Shown piece by piece: positions 50,893 to 59,972 of a stretch of 64,000 nucleotides of DNA. The notes under the pieces were generated by a model that saw nothing but the letters and a program-made list of their open reading frames with translations, did no database searches and was not told where the DNA came from. The DNA comes from Lacibacter sp. H375 (GTDB lineage Bacteria > Bacteroidota > Bacteroidia > Chitinophagales > Chitinophagaceae): the NCBI RefSeq assembly GCF_037892425.1, contig NZ_JBBKTT010000001.1, positions 310,001-374,000 on the forward strand, read 5' to 3'. The position numbers were made by a program, and so were the translations under genes. Within the stretch, counting starts at the first letter, position 1. Each line of letters begins with the position of its first letter.

Positions 50893-51969
50893 ATGAGAAT
50901 TGTTCATGTAGTAGAGCCCTTTGCATCGGGCGTAGTAACCTTTGTAAAATCACTGGTGGAGCATCTGCCGGAGGATTATCATATTGTTATACACGGCGAG
51001 CGACAAGAAGTGATGGAACGTGCTGAAGTAAAGAAGCTTTTCCCACCTAACCAGGTAAAATTTATTCATTGGAAATCGGCGCAGAGGGGTCTTCACTTAG
51101 TAAAAGACACAAGGGCCTTATTTGAACTTTACAATATTTTAAAACGTTTTCGTACTGTTGATGCTGTTCATCTTCATTCATCGAAAAGTGGTTTTATTGG
51201 AAGATTGGCTTGCCGTTGGTTAAAGATCAAAAATGTTATTTATACTCCTAACGGTGCCCCTTTTCTCATGCAGCAAAGTAAATTCAAACAATTGCTATAC
51301 AAGCAACTTGAGTTGTTAGGTCATTCGTTTGGCGGTAAAGTTGTTTGTGTATCTGCGTCAGAAGCCGATGCTTACAAGCAATTAGGTATTGAGGCATCCT
51401 ATATTAATAATGGCACTACACTGCCTTTTGTGAACAATAAATTACTTAATGCAGCCACTGATCAGAATAAATTCATTATTGCTTTTTCGGGCCGCATACT
51501 TGCCCAAAAAAATCCGAAACGTTTTAATGACATTGCCCAACAATTTTTGAGTTATTCAAATGTTGAATTTGTATGGATTGGCGATGGTGAAGACAGTGAT
51601 TTACTTTCCTCACCCAACATACGTATTACGGGCTGGCTTACTGAAGATGAAGTGAAGAATGAATTAGCAAAAGCTTCTCTGTATTTGTCAACAGCAGATT
51701 ACGAAGGTTTATCCTTTGGTGTTTTGGAAGCGATGGCTTTAGGCAAACCTTTGATCCTTTCGAACTGTACAGGGAATAAAGACATTATCCGTTATGGCGT
51801 AAATGGTGATCTTTTTGAAACAACAGCACAAGCTTGTACGCAGATTCATTACTACATGAATAATCCATTTATGATGGAAGCCATGGGGAGTTACTCGAAA
51901 GATCTTTGCAGCACGGAGTTTAATGCAGCCAGCAGTGCAGGCAATTATCGACTTGCTTATACCTATTAA
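50893..51969 (+). CDS. Glycosyltransferase family 4
   Basis: The 358-residue protein is a GT-B fold enzyme: MRIVHVVEPFASGVVTFVKS opens the N-terminal domain, and the C-terminal domain has FSGRILAQKNPKRFNDIAQ, VWIGDGEDSD and the nucleotide-sugar motif ADYEGLSFGVLEAMALGKPL with the two glutamates (ExxxxxxxE) of the family. LTEDEVKNELAKASLYLST is typical of retaining GT4 members. Length is normal. It has a promoter 74 nt upstream and is followed 17 nt later by a coiled-coil protein. The donor sugar cannot be predicted. Confidence 0.9.
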   Translation: MRIVHVVEPFASGVVTFVKSLVEHLPEDYHIVIHGERQEVMERAEVKKLFPPNQVKFIHWKSAQRGLHLVKDTRALFELYNILKRFRTVDAVHLHSSKSGFIGRLACRWLKIKNVIYTPNGAPFLMQQSKFKQLLYKQLELLGHSFGGKVVCVSASEADAYKQLGIEASYINNGTTLPFVNNKLLNAATDQNKFIIAFSGRILAQKNPKRFNDIAQQFLSYSNVEFVWIGDGEDSDLLSSPNIRITGWLTEDEVKNELAKASLYLSTADYEGLSFGVLEAMALGKPLILSNCTGNKDIIRYGVNGDLFETTAQACTQIHYYMNNPFMMEAMGSYSKDLCSTEFNAASSAGNYRLAYTY

Positions 51970-51986
51970 ACCAGTAAGACACCAAT

Positions 51987-52376
51987 ATGGATACGCAACC
52001 AAACAAACAATCAGATCAGGGCAAACTGATCGCATTACCCGGTAACCTCACAGAACTTCAGTTAGAAGATCTGTTACGCCAGGTGTACAGTCATCTACTA
52101 TCTGAGAATGAATATAAACGTGAACGGATTGAAGATTTGATCAAGCGATTAAAAGATCTTGAAGCTAAACTTGCGGAAGAACAACAGGAAAAGAAACAGC
52201 TTCATAAAACGTTAACCGAAGAAAATAAGAAACAGGAAGGCACAAAACAACTGATCAATAAATTACTCGAAGACATTCGCCGCTATCAAAATGATATTGA
52301 GTGGTATAAGAGGACGTATGAGACGAGGAGTTTACTAGGAACATTAAAAGAAAAAATCTTCAATCGACTTGGGTGA
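51987..52376 (+). CDS. Coiled-coil protein of the polysaccharide locus
   Basis: The 129-residue product is predicted to be mainly a long coiled coil from about residue 40 to 115, rich in Glu/Lys/Gln with heptad-like leucines (RERIEDLIKRLKDLEAKLAE), and ends with YKRTYETRSLLGTLKEKIFN. The last segment, an aromatic-basic tail, resembles ends of other proteins in such loci. There is no signal peptide or membrane segment. It might act as a scaffold or chain-length ruler for neighbouring glycosyltransferases, but this is speculation. It lies 17 nt after the GT4 gene. Confidence 0.65.
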   Translation: MDTQPNKQSDQGKLIALPGNLTELQLEDLLRQVYSHLLSENEYKRERIEDLIKRLKDLEAKLAEEQQEKKQLHKTLTEENKKQEGTKQLINKLLEDIRRYQNDIEWYKRTYETRSLLGTLKEKIFNRLG

Positions 52377-52429
52377 GTTGTCTTTTAACTCCTTACCCAT
52401 CATTTTATAAAATGTAGACTAACGATAAT

Positions 52430-54691
52430 ATGTTAAAGAATTCGTATGCCTTAACTCCTGTAAAAGATCTTTCTTTTGATGAGAAAACAAATCTCTTTCA
52501 CAGTTCGGGTGTTGATCCAATATTCACAATAAACCTAAAAAATAAAAAGCTAAGAGCAGGCTGGTATTGGATATCAATAAAAATATCGCTTAAAAAAGGG
52601 TTATTCTTATCTCCTAAGCTATACTTCGATTACGGCAGAGGCTATAATGAGGAAGACAGTTGGCCGCTCAATCGTCCCACAGATGGCATTATTGAAGGAT
52701 TAGTAAAATTCCCGTTTGATATTTTGCATTTGCGATTCGATCCCAGCATAGCAGATTGTAGTTTTGAACTTAATTACCTCCAATTAACCCCGATTTCAAA
52801 AGTTCGTGCTTTCAGTTATGCATTAAAGAATTATCGCAAAATCAATAACCTTAAAAACAGCTATGCTTCTATAATCTCACAACTATTAAAAACATTTGTG
52901 AAAGCAGGTGTTCTTGAAGTAAAAGGAAAGATGAAGGATGCTGTAACGATCAAACAAGAAGAAACATACTCTGAATATTATCAATGGTTCAAACACTACG
53001 ATAATATTTTGGAGGAAGACAAGATAGCAATGCAGCATTTGATAAAAGGCTTTCGGCACAACCCTCTTCTGTCAATTGTAATGCCTGTATACAATGCGCC
53101 TGTTTATTTTCTTCGGAAGGCTATCGATTCTGTTTTAGAACAGGTATATCCTAACTGGGAGTTATGCATTGCCGATGATTGTTCAACATTACCGGAAGTA
53201 AAGAAAACGCTTAGTGAGTACGCCAAAAAAGATAAACGTATAAAAGTTACTTACCGTACCCAAAATGGTCATATAAGTGAAGCCTCGAATTCCGCCATTG
53301 CAATAAGCACAGGAGATTTTATGGTGTTACTTGATCAGGATGATGAATTAAGACCTCACAGTCTTTTCATGATAGCAGATGCTCTGAATAAAAATAAAAA
53401 CCTGGCGCTTATTTATAGCGATGAGGATAAAATTGATGAAAATGGTTTGAGATACGATCCCTATTTTAAAAGTGACTGGAACCCTGACTTGTTTTCCGGT
53501 CAGAATATGATTAACCATCTCGCTGCCTATAAAATGAGCATAATCAAGGAAATAGGTGGGTTTAGAAAAGGGTATGAAGGCAGCCAAGATTATGATCTTG
53601 CACTACGATTTATCGAAAGGATAGAAACTCGCCAAATACATCATATCTCTCATATTTTGTATCACTGGCGGGCTATCCCAGGGTCTACAGCTACTGAAAC
53701 AGCCAGCAAAGGGTATGCCTACAAAGCAGGTCTAAAAGCATTACAAGATCATATTGCACGTACCAATACGAATGCTGTTGCAGAAGAAAACATCAATTTC
53801 TCCTACAGAATAAGAAGACAGCTTCCAGAAAAGAAACCATTGGTTTCAATTATAATCCCTACAAAAGACAAGATTGATATTTTAAATACTTGCTTACAGA
53901 GCATTTTAAGTAAAACAAGCTATCCCAACTATGAAATTATCATAATTGATAACAATAGTGAAACTGAAGCTGCGCACTACTATTTTAAAAAAATGCAGGA
54001 ACAGACCCGATCGATTAAAGTTTACAATTATAATAAAGAGTTCAACTTTGCGGCGATAATGAATTATGGCGTCAATTTGGCAAATGGAGAAGTGGTTGTT
54101 CTACTCAATAACGATACAGAAGTCATCAATGACGACTGGCTAACAGAAATGACGTCCCACACCTTACGCAAAGAGTGCGGCGCTGTGGGGGCCAAGTTGT
54201 ACTATCCAGATAATTGCATTCAACATGCTGGGGTGTTCGTATGTGAGGGGCATCCGGGAATTCATGTTTTTTGTAGACAAAACAGAAACGAACCAGGTTA
54301 CTTCAACAGGCTTCACCTAGTTCAAAACTATATTGCAGTTACTGCCGCCTGCCTTGCAGTAAGGAAAAATCTGTATCTGAAAGCAGGAGGCTTAGACGAA
54401 GCAAATCTAAAAGTGGCCTATAACGACGTTGATTTTTGCTTAAAGTTGCATGATATGGGCTATCAAAACGTATGGACTCCATTTGCAGAACTGTATCATT
54501 ACGAATCATTATCACGGGGCAGCGATTTTGATGAGAAGAATATTGAACGTTTTAAACGGGAACATAGTTATATGCTTAAAAAATGGGATCGTCTAATTAA
54601 AAAAGACCCATACTTCAATCTTAATCTTTCATCCGACACTTATAAAATAAAATTTTCATACCCTCCTAAAGTCTTATATCCCTGGCATTAG
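52430..54691 (+). CDS. Double-domain glycosyltransferase (two GT2 modules)
   Basis: The 753-residue protein has an N-terminal nonenzymatic domain (about 1-205), then two GT-A modules. Module 1 (about 213-450) has SIVMPVYNAPVYFLRKAIDS, CIADDCST and VLLDQDDELRP (DxD-type QDD). Module 2 (about 469-710) has VSIIIPTKDKIDILNTCLQS, IIIDNNSET, VVLLNNDTEVI and TAACLAVRKNLYLKAGGLDE. This tandem layout resembles rhamnosyl and other repeat-unit synthases that add two sugars. The start ATG at 52430 lies 53 nt after the coiled-coil gene. The linkage made is unknown. Confidence 0.88.
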   Translation: MLKNSYALTPVKDLSFDEKTNLFHSSGVDPIFTINLKNKKLRAGWYWISIKISLKKGLFLSPKLYFDYGRGYNEEDSWPLNRPTDGIIEGLVKFPFDILHLRFDPSIADCSFELNYLQLTPISKVRAFSYALKNYRKINNLKNSYASIISQLLKTFVKAGVLEVKGKMKDAVTIKQEETYSEYYQWFKHYDNILEEDKIAMQHLIKGFRHNPLLSIVMPVYNAPVYFLRKAIDSVLEQVYPNWELCIADDCSTLPEVKKTLSEYAKKDKRIKVTYRTQNGHISEASNSAIAISTGDFMVLLDQDDELRPHSLFMIADALNKNKNLALIYSDEDKIDENGLRYDPYFKSDWNPDLFSGQNMINHLAAYKMSIIKEIGGFRKGYEGSQDYDLALRFIERIETRQIHHISHILYHWRAIPGSTATETASKGYAYKAGLKALQDHIARTNTNAVAEENINFSYRIRRQLPEKKPLVSIIIPTKDKIDILNTCLQSILSKTSYPNYEIIIIDNNSETEAAHYYFKKMQEQTRSIKVYNYNKEFNFAAIMNYGVNLANGEVVVLLNNDTEVINDDWLTEMTSHTLRKECGAVGAKLYYPDNCIQHAGVFVCEGHPGIHVFCRQNRNEPGYFNRLHLVQNYIAVTAACLAVRKNLYLKAGGLDEANLKVAYNDVDFCLKLHDMGYQNVWTPFAELYHYESLSRGSDFDEKNIERFKREHSYMLKKWDRLIKKDPYFNLNLSSDTYKIKFSYPPKVLYPWH

Positions 54692-54717
54692 ACCACAAAT
54701 CATTTTAATTTAACAAC

Positions 54718-55512
54718 ATGAATTATACACTAAGTATTGTTTTAATTGCAAAAGATGAAGAAAATTACTTGGAGGAGTTTGTATGCTACCATCATTTGAT
54801 AGGAGTAGAACATTTTTTTATTTATGATAATGAAAGCAAAATTCCAATAAAAGAAATTCTGAAAAATTATTCAGATATCTGCACCTTCATAGACTATCCT
54901 GGCACTGCAATGCAATTCTCGGCCTATACCCATTTTTGTAAAACCCATGGGCACAAAACAAAATGGGCAGCTTTTACTGATACAGATGAATTTGTTGTAT
55001 TGAGAAATCATGCCAACCTCATTGATTTTCTGCATGAATATAAAGGCTCAGATGCAATTGGTTTAAATTGGGTGTACTTCGGTGACAACTATCATGAAAA
55101 TAAACCTGTCGGTTTGGTTATAGATAATTTCATTTTATGCCAACCGGGGCAAAATAATCATATTAAGACAATTGCAAAACCCGATAGGATCGAGAGTTTT
55201 GGGAATGCTCATTTTATTACAATGAAACCGGGTAGCATTTATACAGACGTGAAAAGAAACAGAATTACAGGCCCGTTTAATGATAATGAAGTAATTGATA
55301 TTGCTCAGATAAATCATTATTTCTCAAAGTCAAAGGAAGAATGCATAAAAAAATATAGTCGAGAAAGAGTAGATACGGGTACAATATACCCAATATCTGA
55401 AGAGACATTAGAATCATGGCGAAATTCATTAAATCAAAGAGAGGATCCATACATAAAGGATAAATATTCATCTCTTGTAAAAGAGATGATCTTGAAAAGA
55501 AGGGAAAAATGA
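54718..55512 (+). CDS. Glycosyltransferase family 92-like
   Basis: The 264-residue protein starts LSIVLIAKDEENYLEEFVCY, then HHLIGVEHFFIYDNES and a metal-binding WAAFTDTDEFVVL region (DxD), which fit the GT92 (formerly DUF23) group of GT-A enzymes. HFITMKPGSIY and IAQINHYFSKSKEE follow, also typical. It is AT-rich compared with the housekeeping genes. It overlaps the next gene by 4 nt (ATGA), implying translational coupling. The acceptor is presumably the same surface polysaccharide. Confidence 0.85.
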   Translation: MNYTLSIVLIAKDEENYLEEFVCYHHLIGVEHFFIYDNESKIPIKEILKNYSDICTFIDYPGTAMQFSAYTHFCKTHGHKTKWAAFTDTDEFVVLRNHANLIDFLHEYKGSDAIGLNWVYFGDNYHENKPVGLVIDNFILCQPGQNNHIKTIAKPDRIESFGNAHFITMKPGSIYTDVKRNRITGPFNDNEVIDIAQINHYFSKSKEECIKKYSRERVDTGTIYPISEETLESWRNSLNQREDPYIKDKYSSLVKEMILKRREK

Positions 55513-56213
55513 TTGCAGTATTCTTACATATATATTATAAGGAAAGCATTGCAGAAATTGCCCCGCTTCTTACACCACTTAAGCGAAAAGGAGTAGCATT
55601 CTATATTAATCTCACAGCGCCACTATCTGCTGCTGATATAGGCGAACTGGAACTTCCAAATGCTGTTGTAAAAACATCTCCCAACCTGGGTAAAGACATC
55701 GGGGGGAAATTTTTGCTGCTGCAGCAGTGGTTATTATTGGGTGCAAAAGAAGACTATCTAATTTTTCTGCATGACAAAAAAAGCCCTCACTCTCCTTTAG
55801 CCCATTTTTGGAAATCAGAACTTTTTAAAATAATAGATAGTACCAATATTGAGATTGTTCTAAATCATTTTTTAGCCAATTCGGGAACAGGCATTGTTTG
55901 CTCTAAATCATTTATACGCAATGAACATATTTCCGGCAATGAATTTAACACAACAAATAACCTTCGACTGAAAACCTTGATTTCAAAATACAATCTTGCT
56001 GTAAATGACTACTCTTTTGTAGCCGGTACTATGTTTTGGTGCAGGGCGTCATCTTACCGAGATTTTTTCATTAAGCACAGCCCTTTATCAATAAGAGCAA
56101 CTTTGGAATCAGGAAATGTAGATGACTTTCAAAATGGAACAGAAACACACTCATGGGAACGGCTGTTAAGTTGGATATGTACATCAAATAAGAAGAAGAT
56201 TTATGGCATTTAG
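55509..56213 (+). CDS. RgpF-like rhamnan-synthesis-type protein
   Basis: The 234-residue product resembles the rhamnan synthesis protein F family: MIAVFLHIYYKESIAEIAPL at the start, VKTSPNLGKDIGGKFLLLQQ, DYLIFLHDKKSPHS, FWKSELFKIID, FVAGTMFWCRAS and a C-terminal THSWERLLSW. RgpF proteins are needed to complete rhamnose-rich glycans. The family's NxGxDIG and FLHDKKS motifs are intact. It overlaps its neighbours on both sides (4 nt upstream, 11 nt downstream), so it is tightly coupled. The exact enzymatic step is unproven. Confidence 0.82.
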   Translation: MIAVFLHIYYKESIAEIAPLLTPLKRKGVAFYINLTAPLSAADIGELELPNAVVKTSPNLGKDIGGKFLLLQQWLLLGAKEDYLIFLHDKKSPHSPLAHFWKSELFKIIDSTNIEIVLNHFLANSGTGIVCSKSFIRNEHISGNEFNTTNNLRLKTLISKYNLAVNDYSFVAGTMFWCRASSYRDFFIKHSPLSIRATLESGNVDDFQNGTETHSWERLLSWICTSNKKKIYGI

Positions 56214-57027
56214 CCTAAATAAAATACTAGTTCACTCATCTTTTATTGCACAAGGTGCTGCAGTTATTCCAACTGCTGTGCCATTTTATGAATTTGATCT
56301 GAGTTCATCACAAGAAGATCTTACTATAAAACTCTGTTCCGGTAAATCTGAACAAGCTTTTTGCATTTATTTAAAACAAACCCAAGAAACTACACATCCC
56401 GAGTCTTTTAATCAAGCTATTCTTTGTTTAACACATCCCTATTATCTTAAAGAAGGTTCCATGTATTTATTACTAGCCGATAACAGCTCACTAAATACGG
56501 AAATTAAAGATTACATGAATGCACAGGGGTTTGATTTTCGTTTTTTGATGACAGACGAAAATGACTTAGAAAACTTGTGGTCCATCAAACATACAGCTGA
56601 AATTGAGTCTTTAAAACCAGAGTATGAAAAGCGAATTTTATCGCAACATTTTTTAAATAAATGGATCATCATTGAAGAAGCCCTAAATGAAAAAGATCTC
56701 TTAAAAATCGTTGAATGCTTAGATAATACCGAAGCTCACTTCAAAGCCAAATTCCCTTTTCTTGAGACGATAGTAATAACAAACAGGACTTTAACACAAC
56801 AAAACTGTCTTTTGGAAGAAGAGAATAAATACTTAACAAGAGAGTTGGAGCACTACAAGGTCTTTAACCAGCAGCTCAAAGATCAAGATGAAAGTGAAAA
56901 GATTTTACACTTTTATCACAAAGAATACGAGCAACTCCCGCTTTGGTACAAACGTTTTGGCCATGTTATAAAAATAATTATGGGTAAACGAAAGTTAAGT
57001 TCACTTTATAAAAAGGAAAAAGATTGA
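56203..57027 (+). CDS. Unknown protein of the polysaccharide locus
   Basis: I do not recognise this 274-residue protein. Residues 1-110 look like mixed beta strands and loops (FSLNKILVHSSFIAQGAAVI, VPFYEFDLSSSQEDLTIKL). Residues about 120-200 are mostly helical, and about 195-235 form a coiled coil (QQNCLLEEENKYLTREL). The C-terminus has YEQLPLWYKRFGHVIKIIMG, a tail I associate with proteins of glycosyltransferase loci. No GT motif, signal peptide or membrane helix is seen. It overlaps RgpF-like upstream by 11 nt and the GT4-GT2 fusion downstream by 4 nt, so it should be made in step with them. It may act as a cofactor or organiser. Confidence 0.7.
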   Translation: MAFSLNKILVHSSFIAQGAAVIPTAVPFYEFDLSSSQEDLTIKLCSGKSEQAFCIYLKQTQETTHPESFNQAILCLTHPYYLKEGSMYLLLADNSSLNTEIKDYMNAQGFDFRFLMTDENDLENLWSIKHTAEIESLKPEYEKRILSQHFLNKWIIIEEALNEKDLLKIVECLDNTEAHFKAKFPFLETIVITNRTLTQQNCLLEEENKYLTRELEHYKVFNQQLKDQDESEKILHFYHKEYEQLPLWYKRFGHVIKIIMGKRKLSSLYKKEKD

Positions 57028-59174
57028 CGTATTGGCTACTTACAACAGAATTTCCTCCATTTTACGGAGGCGGTATCAGCACTTATTGCTATCATACCGC
57101 TTGTATGCTTTCGCAAAAAAAGCATACAGTTTCCGTTTTTGTAGCTGATCCAAGCCTTAACGTTAAGGTTGAGAACGAAAAAAGAAATGACTATCGCATC
57201 ATTAGATTTAACCCATTTCTAGTTTGCCATCATAAAGAATTAGGTCATCAGGCAAGAATTAACTATGCCTTTGCTTTGTTAGTTGAGGAGTTTCTTCGAA
57301 ATGAAGGAAACCCTGATTATGTAGAAGCCCAGGATTATTTAGGAATTGGTTATTATGTGCAACAATTTAAACTTCTAAAGTATCCTCTTTTTGAAAATCT
57401 ATCAATTATTATAACCATTCATTCTCCCGCATTTATATATCTGGAACACAATGAAGTTTCCACCTACAAATACCCCGACTATTGGACATGTGAGATGGAA
57501 AAACAAAGTATTATTTCGGCAGATTTACTCATTTCACCTTCAGAGTTTATGGCTACTGAAATAAAGAAATATCTCGTGAATCTGCCGCCGATTCAAGTTA
57601 TTCCCAATCCATTTGACTATAATTTTCCTGCCGAATTACCTCGAGTTAAAAATAACTCATTCGCATTTCTGGGTAAATTGACCAGGCAAAAAGGGGTTTT
57701 TCATTTGTTGCAAACGATGGAGTCGATCTGGAACAAAAGAAAAGAGATAACTCTTACTTTAATTGGAAGTACAGATATAGTGTACCATCCGGAATTAAAA
57801 ACTGGCGGCGAACTTGTTAGAAGAAAATACAAAAACTTCATAAAAAGTAAGAATTTAATTATTGCAGGTAAGTCTACACAAAAACAAATAGAAGCCCTAA
57901 TTAAAGGTGCTGAAGCGGTAATTATTCCAAGTATAATTGATAATCTCCCATACGCTGTATTAGAAGCAATGGCACAAGGAAAGCTTGTAATTACTACTAC
58001 CAGTGGGGGGCAGTCTGAAGTAATAAGAAATGAGATAGACGGCTTTCTTTACAATTATGCCATTGACGGCTCTTTATCGCAGACCATCAAGAAAGTGCAG
58101 AATTTAAATGAAAAGGAGTACAAGACAATCTGTACAAACGCAATAAACAGAATCCAGACAAGGTACTCATACGATACTATCTATAGTGAAAAGATAAACA
58201 CCCTCCAGCAATTTCAACCTGTACCTAAAAGAAATTTCCCCTTTTTATCTCAGGAAAATTATGTACCGATTGAAGTAAAAGATAGTAACGAGTTTCTCAG
58301 CGTTGTGATACCATTTTTCAATATGAGTAAAACAATTGATGAAACAATTGAAAGCGTATTGAAAAGCACCTGGCCAAAAACTGAAGTTCTGCTTGTTAAT
58401 GACGGCAGTACTCAAAAGGAAAGCCTTGACAAGATCGAAAAATATCGGAACCACTCAAAAATAAAAGTAATTGATACTGAAAACAACGGGCTTTCGGCAG
58501 CACGTAATACAGGTGCACAATTTGCCAAAGGTTCTTATCTGACATTTCTTGATGCAGACGATAAAGTTGCTCCAACGTATTATGAAAAAGCAATAAGAGT
58601 ATTGAAAAATTATAATAATGTTTTTTTTGTTGGCGCATGGACACAATACTTCGAAAACAGCACTGCTACGTGGCCCACCATACATCCGTTACCACCACTA
58701 CTTTTATTTCATAATACCATGAACAGTAGCGCCTTGGTATACAAAAAAGAAAGCTTTCTCTATTCCGGCCTAAACGATTCTGTATTAAAAGATGGGCTTG
58801 AAGACTATGAAAGCGTACTTCACCTTGTATCCAATGGATACAATGGAGTAGTGATGCCGGAAATATTGTTTTTCTACAGAGTAAGGAAAGACTCCATGTT
58901 CAGAAAACTAAATCACACTAAAAAAAGAAGCGCTCTTGAATACATCATTACAGTTCACTCTGAATTTTACAGTAAGTTTGCGGCCGCAATAATTAAGTTG
59001 CAAATTCAAAATGGGCCAGGGTTCTATTATGACAACCCGGCTATAGAATATAAAACAAGATTTACGCTTCACTCTAGTGGGAAAATATTAAAAATTGCAA
59101 AAAGATTTGCCGCCCGCTACCCAATATTAAAAAAAACAGGATTAGCTATATACAAGCGTTTAAAAAACAACTAA
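57024..59174 (+). CDS. Fused glycosyltransferase: GT4 plus GT2
   Basis: The 716-residue protein joins a GT-B GT4 enzyme (residues about 1-400; TEFPPFYGGGISTYCYHTAC, FLGKLTRQKGVFHLLQTME, PSIIDNLPYAVLEAMAQGK) to a GT-A GT2 enzyme (about 423-690; FLSVVIPFFNMSKTIDETIE, VLLVNDGST, NNGLSAARNTGAQFAKGS, FLDADDKVAPTYYEKA). Two successive sugars may be added by one polypeptide. Translation starts with TTG 57024 inside TTGA, overlapping the previous stop by 4 nt. No ATG or GTG precedes the first beta strand, and the Rossmann motif follows directly, so this start is convincing. Together with its neighbour it forms a translationally coupled pair. Confidence 0.88.
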   Translation: MTYWLLTTEFPPFYGGGISTYCYHTACMLSQKKHTVSVFVADPSLNVKVENEKRNDYRIIRFNPFLVCHHKELGHQARINYAFALLVEEFLRNEGNPDYVEAQDYLGIGYYVQQFKLLKYPLFENLSIIITIHSPAFIYLEHNEVSTYKYPDYWTCEMEKQSIISADLLISPSEFMATEIKKYLVNLPPIQVIPNPFDYNFPAELPRVKNNSFAFLGKLTRQKGVFHLLQTMESIWNKRKEITLTLIGSTDIVYHPELKTGGELVRRKYKNFIKSKNLIIAGKSTQKQIEALIKGAEAVIIPSIIDNLPYAVLEAMAQGKLVITTTSGGQSEVIRNEIDGFLYNYAIDGSLSQTIKKVQNLNEKEYKTICTNAINRIQTRYSYDTIYSEKINTLQQFQPVPKRNFPFLSQENYVPIEVKDSNEFLSVVIPFFNMSKTIDETIESVLKSTWPKTEVLLVNDGSTQKESLDKIEKYRNHSKIKVIDTENNGLSAARNTGAQFAKGSYLTFLDADDKVAPTYYEKAIRVLKNYNNVFFVGAWTQYFENSTATWPTIHPLPPLLLFHNTMNSSALVYKKESFLYSGLNDSVLKDGLEDYESVLHLVSNGYNGVVMPEILFFYRVRKDSMFRKLNHTKKRSALEYIITVHSEFYSKFAAAIIKLQIQNGPGFYYDNPAIEYKTRFTLHSSGKILKIAKRFAARYPILKKTGLAIYKRLKNN

Positions 59175-59175
59175 C

Positions 59176-59967
59176 ATGATCAGTTCGATTAAGAAACAAA
59201 ATTCGGGTTCAAATAAAATTGAACGCATTTGGCTGCTTGCAAAGATTGAATTCAAATTAAGATACTACGAAAATAAGCTGGGGCTTTTTTGGGCATTGTT
59301 TAAGCCTCTGATGGATATTTTCTTGTACTATATTATTTTCCAGATAGTAATGAGACAGGATATGCCAGATTTCGCATCCTTCCTGTTTATTGGGCTTATA
59401 CTTTGGAACTTCTTTTTGGAGTCCACTTCCGGAACCATTCAAATCTTAAAAACCAAAAAGTATTTGTATGAGTACAGCAATATGAACAAACTTGAAATTT
59501 ACGTTTCAACCATTCTTAGTAATGTTATCGGATTCTTTTTTAATTTGATTATGTTCTTGCTGTTTTACCATTTAATACAAAATGGTAATGGGCTAGCTAT
59601 GATGAATCTATGGCTAATCCCCTTGTTCATTAATCTATTTATTTTATCTCTTGGTGTATCCCTGATATTGTCTTGCACCTTTATTCTGGCTCATGATATA
59701 ACACAAATATGGGGAGTTGTATCAAGCTTCATGTTTTTCTTGTCTCCGATTTTCTTTAAACTTATCACTTTCAAAGAAACTCTTCCTGGCTTCGATTACA
59801 TCAACCCTATTTCTGGAATTGTTATCAACGCAAGAAACGTACTTATGCTCAACAAACTCCCTGATTGGGAACTTTTCATTTTCAATTTCGGTTATGCAAT
59901 ATTTCTATTATTGATAGGCATTCTTTTATTAAACAAATTGGGGTCACAGGCCGCTGAAAAATTATAA
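59176..59967 (+). CDS. ABC-2 type polysaccharide export permease (Wzm-like)
   Basis: The 263-residue membrane protein has six predicted helices and matches the ABC-2 permease family of O-antigen and teichoic acid exporters: the amphipathic N-terminal KIEFKLRYYENKLGLFWALF (conserved Lx(I/L)W segment), MDIFLYYIIFQIVM, LFIGLILWNFF, the central NLIMFLLFYHL helix, HDITQIWGVVSSFMFFLSPI and DYINPISGIV. It begins 1 nt after the GT4-GT2 stop and is followed 5 nt later by its ATPase, so they form one export unit that moves a lipid-linked glycan across the inner membrane. Confidence 0.9.
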   Translation: MISSIKKQNSGSNKIERIWLLAKIEFKLRYYENKLGLFWALFKPLMDIFLYYIIFQIVMRQDMPDFASFLFIGLILWNFFLESTSGTIQILKTKKYLYEYSNMNKLEIYVSTILSNVIGFFFNLIMFLLFYHLIQNGNGLAMMNLWLIPLFINLFILSLGVSLILSCTFILAHDITQIWGVVSSFMFFLSPIFFKLITFKETLPGFDYINPISGIVINARNVLMLNKLPDWELFIFNFGYAIFLLLIGILLLNKLGSQAAEKL

Positions 59968-59972
59968 CCATC

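Noticed and set aside
52430-54691. Two separate genes fused by error
   Set aside because: The frame between the two GT2 modules is uninterrupted and the tandem layout is known in other glycan loci.
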